This document shows, in pieces, positions 49,601-58,600 of a stretch of DNA of 64,000 bases. The DNA is from Phoronis australis. Taxonomy: Eukaryota; Phoronida; Phoronidae. A program made the position numbers and the translations under genes. The stretch is from positions 1,071,925 through 1,135,924 of the forward strand of contig NMRA01000040.1 of NCBI GenBank assembly GCA_002633005.1. The letters are read 5' to 3'. Each line of letters begins with the position of its first letter. Position 1 is the stretch's first letter. The notes beneath the pieces were generated by a model, which did no database searches, was not told the DNA's origin, and saw nothing but the letters and a program-made list of their open reading frames with translations.

Positions 49601-52600
49601 TGTTGGGTCTATACTATTATTAGAGTCTCTACTATTATTAAAAATTGTGAAATTTTCCAGTCTATACTATTATTGCTGTCTCTACAACTATTCCGAACTC
49701 GAGAGTACGTGATCATCTTACACTGAAATGCCTCTAGAGACCAATGACCAACTTATTCTCCAGTGTTATTTTGCTCTGGCTAAGAGTTGAGTGCTTACAT
49801 TGTGGAACTNTTTGGGTGATCCAATATTTATGATTGCACCCTGTGAAAAACTGGCAAGCTGTTACAACTCTTCACTGTGTCTGTCCCCAAAGTTTGCGTT
49901 TCCGAGGGGAGTAATTCCAGGATTTTGCACAGCCAGTGTCATCTGCGGTTTCCGTCATTATTGACATGCGCATTCTAGATACTTAATCATGTCGTCTGCC
50001 GCGCAAAGGCATAAGGAATTTGAGGATTATTTTACAAACTGAGAGATGTTCCAGATACAGACATTGATTCAAATGTTGGTACGACAAATAATCCAGCTAC
50101 AGATACGGACCGTGGTGATAACACGGCCAGTCAACGAAGCGCAAATACCCATGCAGTTAATGAACGGTGCCGAACCTTTCAATCAACAAAGTATCAACAA
50201 GTTGCCGACAACATCGGACATCAGCATTTTTGCAATTCGCTCCAAACTTGAGAATAGATTGTTTTTATGAACAGGAAGAATGAACTTGTGACAATCTTGA
50301 AATGACATAGTTGCTAACGTTCGACAATCCAGTCGATATCTATTGAAATTGATTTCTACTTGCTCTCCCGTCCAAATACATGGAAAAACGCATGTGAATC
50401 GGTTTGTTTATTATACCTAATTAGATATTCAAGATGGTGGACGTAGTCGTGGTCGTGAACTCGAATGTTGGGCAATTCTGCAAGAAATCTCAATTTCTGG
50501 CCGTGTAAAATGATGTATGTGCCGATTTTTTGACGTCGAATTCTGATAAACATTACGAGGGTGTTGACTATGAACGCTGTGCAAGACATGAGATTGAGAG
50601 AAAACAAAGGCTCGCCTGTCAGGAACATGTATGATAAAAATGTGACACATTTTACCAAGACACTTAATTGTCTTTATTCAGTCTGTCGGCTTCGATCGTG
50701 GAAGACTGGACGTTGCTGCTAAAATCTTTACCTCCTTGTTATAACTTTTGGACTTAGTCGACATTGGCATCTCTACTATAACTGTCACATTCTTTTTTGA
50801 GTAAAATGATTCCGCATACTGTTTGAAACAACGTCTATACAGACTTCCATTTAAAGTTATTGAATAAACGAATGGTCTTTGTTTTAGCAATGACACTTTT
50901 ATTCCACTTCACTGTACTATGTTATGGCATGGGTGGATACACCACTGCAATAATTTAACTATGCTAACGTCAATTTAAAAGTTTTTCTTTGAAACAATTA
51001 CTTAAAGCGGTGGTAAGTCGGACAGAATTAGCTTCTTTGCACTATTATTCCAATCGATATCATTAGATTTTCCACTTCCATCTACCGTTACTAGATTTTA
51101 CGCAAATTTGTTATCAATGTTATTCCAGTCTATACTATTTTTAATTGTCCACAAATTTCCCGTCTATACCATTATTCCTTAGAATTTGCTGTTTTGCATT
51201 ATTCCCTTCTATATCAATATTAGATTTTACCTAAATTTTTAATCAATGTTATTATTCCAGTCTATACTATGTTTAAATTTCTACAAATTTGCCGTCTATA
51301 TCATTATTCCATTCTATACTATTATTAATTTTTTCTGACAATTTCCGGTTTATACTATTATTCTACTTTTCTTTTGGCAAAAATGTTGGGTTTATACTAT
51401 TATTAGAGTCTCTACTATTATTAAAAATCGTGGAATTTTCCAGTCTATACTATTATTGCTGTCTCTACAACTATTCGGAACTCGAGAGTACGTGTTCATC
51501 TTACACTGAAATGCCTCTAGAGACCAATGACCAACTTATTCTCCAGTGTTATTTTGGTCTGGCTAAGAGTTGAGTGCTTACATTGTGGAACTGAAGAATT
51601 TCTGTTATTAAACTGCATGTAAAAAAAGCAATGCTAGTGTTTTGCAGTTATTTCACTCAATGCAGTAGTTAATTACTTGAAGTCAAATATTATATCTATC
51701 ATTCAGTAAGTTGTGTACTTTGACCTGCAAGACAAATTTCCTTTCAGTAAGTATGTGTGAGATACTGCTTGAGCATAAAATTTATGGTTTTTGGGAAATT
51801 ATCCCGACTATTTTCTTGATGTGATCCTTAGGTCCTTAGTTCCATAGGCTTTTCCTTAGATTTGTAAACTACAACTGTGCTGCTTAACTGAATCATTTCT
51901 GTGGCCTCTATATCTTCGCCATGTCAGCTGCAGATGACCTTGTGACATTTAATCCACAGACATGGTCAGAGGAAATACCCACCACACCAGGTAGAGGTAG
52001 AAGCCATCCAACACAAGACCACACAGATCTTCCATAAAGTCTATTTCCCTGATGATAGTGATGAGGTATTGTGATATCAAGTGACAGTACATGCATAACT
52101 CTCCTAGGGCTTTGTTCTTACAGTTAGCCAAACACAGGCTTCACATAACACTCATAGGCGTAATTGTTCAACAGTTAGCTATAAACTGACTTCACTGTTC
52201 ACATCACATAATGCTCATATGCCATGTTCTCACAGATAGCTATAGAAGGGCTTCACTGTTGACGTCGTATAACGCTAATTGGCCAGAGATGAGTTTCACT
52301 GTGGACAGCTCACGTAACGCTCGTAGTCCTTGATAAAAGCATGAAAATTTTGAGATGTCCAGTTGAGAAAACAGATTAAGTTTGAATCTAATACTGGAAT
52401 AAAAACTTACAAAAAATTAGCGACGTTGCATCTGCATCTCATGGACTTCAGCTTGGCTTGTGAGGTCATCGTTATTCTGGCCAATTGCTGGCGTTTTGAC
52501 CAGATGGCGTGGCATTGACATCAGAGCACCATCCCATACGTGTGACAAATCGAATCTTAAACCGCCTCTTTTATTTAAAGAGGGACTCTCAATGAGCTCA

Positions 52601-55600
52601 TGGAGAGCTTCCTTTACACCCCTTCTGAACCAGTCTTCTTGAGGCGGTTTAAGATTCGATTTATCACACGTATGGGATGGTGTTGATGGTGTTCTGACGT
52701 CAATGCTGCGCTGTCTGGTCAAAACGCCACCAATTGGCCTGAATAGCGATAACGTCACAAGCCAAGCTGAAGTTCGTGGGATGCGGATGTGATGTCGCTT
52801 ATTTTTTGTAAGTTTTTATTCCAAACTTGATCTGCTCAAAGGCCTTGTTCGTAGTCGATATAAAAGTGAAGAAGGTAATTAAAGTAAACATTGATTAATA
52901 ACATCTAATTGGAGTCAAAAATTCATTATGATTACTGCCTGCAAGTTAAGGATTTTTAAATATCCCATTATAACGTAACTACAGCTATTGATTACAGAAA
53001 CATTGGTAAATATTGATATTGTTGGTCATTTCGCAATTGAAAAATCTGCAGATGTTTGTTTATTTGTGTGAAGGGTATGTAGCAAATACCATAAGACTGA
53101 AGCATGCAATTTGCAGAAGCCAAGATAATGGTGCAATTATGACTTGAAAGTATCTTTTTTAAACAAATATGTGTTCTTCATGGTATTACCATTGCAGGCA
53201 TTTGAAGTGGATTCCAGTACACGGGCGAAGGACTTCTGTCAAAGCATTGCCAATAGACTCAAGTTAAAGTCAGCAGAAGGCTTCAGCTTATTTGTGAAAA
53301 TTGCTGATAAAGGTGAGATTGTTGAACCTCTGTATTAGTTACTATACGGTATGTTGTATTGCATCGTATCCTATACGCGTGATGGTATGGCCATGAAATA
53401 CGGGTCGTGTTGTGAAGTTTTATATGAAAGAACTACTTTTCCGTTTTCAACACGGATGCCTCTTTTCTCACCAAAATTCCCATCTGAGCACAATACACAA
53501 CAATGTATAAAACATGATGATATATATATATATATATATATATCATCAATTTGGGTTTAGCTCCTTATGCAATATTTTGTCATGCCAATACTATGATATG
53601 CGTTTTCAAAACTAAACAAAAACGTGAAATAAAAATATTGTTGACAATTTTTCTTAATATACCTCGAAATTTTGCACCTGACCAGAATACTTAAATCACA
53701 AAAAGTCTCGAACTTGCCACAATATATTTGGGATTGGGAATGCAATATGCATTTCCAATGCATGCCTCCTTTTGGTCAACTATTGCCCTACACTAGTTGA
53801 GGTTCTTTACGGTCAAATATGAGTCAATTTTTAAATTTGTTCTCAAAACAATCAAAATACGTCAAGCCCAAAAGCAAAACTGCAACTGTAGTAAATAGTG
53901 TATTTTTGTCAATTCTATGATAAATTTCGGAATACTTTCAACCTTAAAATGATAAGAACCGCGTGCAAGGAGCATTTTAAGAAGCGTCTGAACGTGCATC
54001 AGCCACAACCTCTGGGTGTCCTGCACAGAATTACTCAACGAAGTCGAGAAAAATGGTCAGAAATGTTAGCAAACTTTGACTTAGAAACAGATTTAGATCA
54101 ATCTGTGAGGAAAATACTGAAAATAGCAGATATGCGCCTCAAGCCTGTAGCTGCTGTAAAATACAACTTGACTGCCGTGTCATGCAGGCTGCAAAAAATT
54201 CATTCATAAAAGTGTTACGTTCACGATCATCATTGATAAAAGATGGCCAACCACACCAAGACGAGCGGAGCAATCTGTGTAAACCCGCTTCTTTGAAGAA
54301 TCCTCAGTGGAGCGTATATGATAAATAGGTTATACAACGTACGTGTTTGTACCAGTGTGTTATTATATCTCGATTCGTGATTTGCAAAATTATTTGAACT
54401 CGGGCTTTGCCCTCATTCAAAAACTTTTGCATATCACGAATCTCGATATGATAACAACTAGTACAAACACGTACGTTGTATAACCTATATGTAGTGTTTT
54501 GTATTGTATTGTATTATGTGGTATTTTGGTCTGAATTCACCACACAACATGAACTAGAATTGATGGTTAATAGATCTCCTTTTTCTTTGCCAGTGATCAG
54601 CGTACCTGAAGGAGACTTCTTCTTTGATTTTGTGCGTCATCTAACTGACTGGATTAAGAAGGCCCGTCCGACCCGAGAGGGTCAGCCCACGTCATTCACT
54701 TATCAAGTGTTCTTTATGAAGAAACTCTGGTCAACAACAGTACCTGGCAAGGACCTTAACGCTGACATCATTTTCCACTACCACCAGGTTAGCTACTTCA
54801 TATGCTAAATCAAATCAAGTTGGGGGTGATCCTGATTGTTTTTAACATTGTATAAAACGGTTCTCATTCAAAAGCAATTTCTTGGTAACTAGACAACACC
54901 TGAGTGAAGGAAAAAGCTGTTTTTCCAAACGTCAAACTACCAAAGAGAAGCATTGTCCAAAATTATTTCTTTCCTAACATATAATGGAATGAGCTTGCAA
55001 TTGCACATGGTAGAGCAATTATTTGTGTAATCACATTACAATACAGTAGTCTTGTAAATTTGTCTGCACAGGAACTGCCCAAGTTGTTGCGAGGTTACCA
55101 CAAATGTTCTCGAGACGACGCAGTCCTCCTGGCTTCTTACATATTTAGAGTCAAGTTCGGAGATGATAAAGCACTTCTGGCCAATGTACCGTAAGTGTAA
55201 AAAACCAAATGATGTGATTAATGTCCTGTATTGTCATATGTATTGCTTTCTGTGGGTGTCTCCTGATTGGATGAGTATTGACACATTTTAAGTTTGTCCC
55301 TTGAATTAATTGCAATGAAAAATGCAACAGTTTTCATGTTTTTATGGATACACTGATCAACTGTTTTGGTGCATTTTGTGTCATGATTGTGTGCTATTAC
55401 AGACGCCTGTTGCGTGAGCTGCTGCCAATGGACATGGTGCGTGATATGCCACCTGATGAGTGGAAGCGTTCTATCACCCAGTGCTACATACAGCAGGCAG
55501 GCCTGACACAGGAGGAAGCAAAGGTAGCCTTCCTCAAGTACATCTACAAGTGGCCCACGTTTGGATCAGCCTTCTTTGAAGTCAAGGTATGAGGCGAGCG

Positions 55601-58600
55601 AGTTTGTGCCTGGACAGTTCGTCTTTGTTGAATGTTTATGGGGACTGTTGTTTATTTATTGCTTAACACGTTTACATGCCTTTTAAAAAAACTAAAACTA
55701 ACATCACTGTTGCAAAATAAGGTATAATGAAATAAAGTAATTAATGCGTCAAATCGTCTTTATAATACCCTTAATGGGCATAGTTACTTCATAATTTAAA
55801 GTGAAACATGGAATGTGGGTCTATAATCATTGCACAAGTATTTATTAGAATACTTTTTCACGTGTATGCCGTGTATTTTTTATTTGTCAGTTTTTCAGTT
55901 ATGTAATGATGTAAATGCTCTTTGCATCTTTCTAGCAAACAACAGAGGTCAGCTTCCCAGAAATCCTGTTGATAGCCATCAACAAGCATGGTGTCAATCT
56001 CATACATCCCAAGAAGAAGGTAAATCACCATGTACAAGTTTCTCTGCATTTTATTTTAGTCATTTTTTGATAATGCCATGTCAAATGGTGCCACAAACGA
56101 TGTTTACAGTCTTCTTCCATGTCCACACAAACCTGCGATATCTATGGTATAAATAGGCCTCTGGCAGTAGATTTTAGAAATGATGTCTGTGGTATCTATA
56201 CATCTCTTTTTGGGGATATGGCAATTTATACAGCAAGCTTTGTTGATGAAATTTCCAAAATATTTTCTGAGGGTTCACTTCAAGCAACAACAACAACTTC
56301 AGAAGACTGTGGCAGTAATTTGAAAAAGGCATGATAACTATATACAGTTGCTTTCCTCAAAATGTATGCCTCAGCTCTGATATCTGACCAGTTGCGGCTG
56401 CAGCTGCAAGATTATCTCCAAACAGCATGTTACTGAAAGTCCATTATTTCAGGATATCCTGGCCACCCATCCATTCACTAAGATCTCCAACTGGAGTAGT
56501 GGTAACACCTACTTCCATATGACCATAGGGAACTTGGTGCGAGGGAGCAAGCTGCTCTGTGAAACATCTTTGGTGAGTAAACACTGTACTACTATCATGT
56601 GGTATTACATAGCTGGATATCATTTTACCAATTACAGCTTCACTTCCAACAGTTTGGCCTGTAGAGCGAGTAGTAAGCAGCCCCTCTTGTGTGCGTGGCG
56701 CACGCATCACCATGGTAATTTTATGACGTTTTTTGATAGGACAGGTCATCAGTGTAAAAATGCACAGAGCAGGCTGTCTAATTGGCCTATCGCAAGCTCC
56801 GCCTCCTTGCGAAAAGTCTCGTGACACCCGACAAACAAGCAAGATGTCAGAGCCAAATACACAGTCACTAAACGACGTTCTTGGTGGAATTGATGAGTGT
56901 TTTTTGCACTTTCCGAAAACGCTTCGACAAAGACAACAGGCGATACTTTTCAGTTGAGAATCATACGCTCATGACTTAAGAATTTGTAAATCTAAGACCA
57001 TGAAAAAATGAGTGTTCGAGGAAAAGTATTTCGGAGCCAGCAAAAATCCAAAGAATCCCACACAGGTTCACCTTCACTTGAAAACTGACTAAGCCACTGA
57101 TCCGATATGTTCATGTAAAGCTGGGTAAAGTCGAATTATCTGTACGATGTCATAGATTTAAGGATATTTTGAACAAAATCAGTGAAGATTTGGCGATATT
57201 TTTATTCTGCTGTCTGCTAAATTCCGCTAAATGAAAAGTAGGTCACTACTGATTGTATTCTCCAAGTAAAGTATGTCAGTCGATAGCACTGTTTATACTT
57301 TTCTAATCTTCGAGTGAAATATTTTGATTAAAAAAATCAGGTTCGTAGCTCAGGCACATTCTCATCTTATCCTAGACAAGCAGTTAGCTCCTGTAGGTCT
57401 AGGGCTGAGTCCAAAAGTCAAATTAATGCATAGAATTGGCCGTTTAATTCAGTGCACCATAAAGACATTTAAGTTAAGCCAACCTTCTGATGAACTTCAT
57501 ATTTTTTGTAGTTTCATTGCGTAAACGTAGTTTGCATTTAATTTTAAACGTAAATGTGGTATGGTAACAAAAGATGACAAGTCTGGTGTAGTGGCAAAAA
57601 GTGGCCTTTTACAAAAATAACTAAAATTGTTTTTTAAAGCTTCATAAATCCACGTGTCATGTTTGAACGACTACAAAATGAGCTCTCCTTAACTCTACAG
57701 GTGTAGTGTATACTAGAGGTTCTGATCAAAAAGTAATTCAATTGTTTATTTTTTTGTGACAACAGCTTGAACAAAGCTTTGAGTTCAGTAATCTAGTGCC
57801 CTCCTAGCATGTGCTGATCGAATATCAATTTTGGTGAAAAGTTCAGTTGAAGGCCAGCCTATGGGTATATGTATAACAAAAAATGTACCTGTGTTTCGAA
57901 GCAGAACAATATCCATTGTAGGTCAAAATAAATGAAAAATAATAAAAATGTCCTTAAAAACAACTTTCCGGGACTACAACTAGACTAGTGCTGGGATCCA
58001 GCAGATGCCGATACAGAGGCCCCCACACGAGTGAAAATCAGATAGGCCTACAGTATAGCCACCAAACTGAAAACTACGTATCTTGGAACAAATATATTTG
58101 TGTTAACTTTCGAGTAATCCAGCAACATTGTTAAATTTAGCTGCTCGTGTGTCGTGTGGCCATCCACTGTTTGATCCATCGTTTACACAGTCAACAACAG
58201 TTTTCGGCTTACGGCATTCTTAAAAATGACTGGATATTCTTCTTGAGCTGTGTAACGGCTGTCACACCTACACACGCCATATCAATACCATTTCACCATT
58301 CTTATCGCACAATTTTTTTAACTAAAATAAGCTTTACCAACAACGACATTGTTTTTCGGGTAAAATGGCAGCTTGGAAACGCAGACAAAGGTATGTCAAG
58401 AATGCTGCGTACTGATTGGTTAATTAAGCCATCAGTCATAAGCCTGGCGATAGGTCACTTATCTAACCTTTGAAAATTCAGTTTCAAAGTAAGTTTTTCT
58501 GTTAAGTCTGCTTGTTCACAACACATTTATGAACAATTAAATAATTGTATAATTTTTATGGACAATGTCGAGGGTCTTGTACACACTATGTTGTGTCCCA

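Larger units (their letters stand above)
46240..49725. mobile_element. Transposon with TIRs and subterminal CTATAC repeats
   Basis: The left end CAGTGTAAGATGATCACT and the complement of the right end CAGTGTAAGATGATCACGTA agree, and after removing a nested hairpin the left end continues TACTCTCGAATTCCGAATAG, matching TACTCTCGAGTTCGGAATAG. Inside both ends are clusters of GTCTATAC(T/G)A motifs: about four at 46436-46545 and more than a dozen with ATTATTCC between 49220 and 49690. Two further elements are nested (46260-46414, 46819-47797). The broken frame at 48224-48505 is the only coding-like region. Confidence 0.7.

Noticed and set aside
48045-51592. Biological tandem gene duplication
   Set aside because: The joint coincides with an N and only the second copy continues into the flank, so it is not claimed as a real duplication without read evidence.
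52417-52758. Overlapping ORFs on both strands
   Set aside because: They are produced by the palindromic arms of a foldback element.
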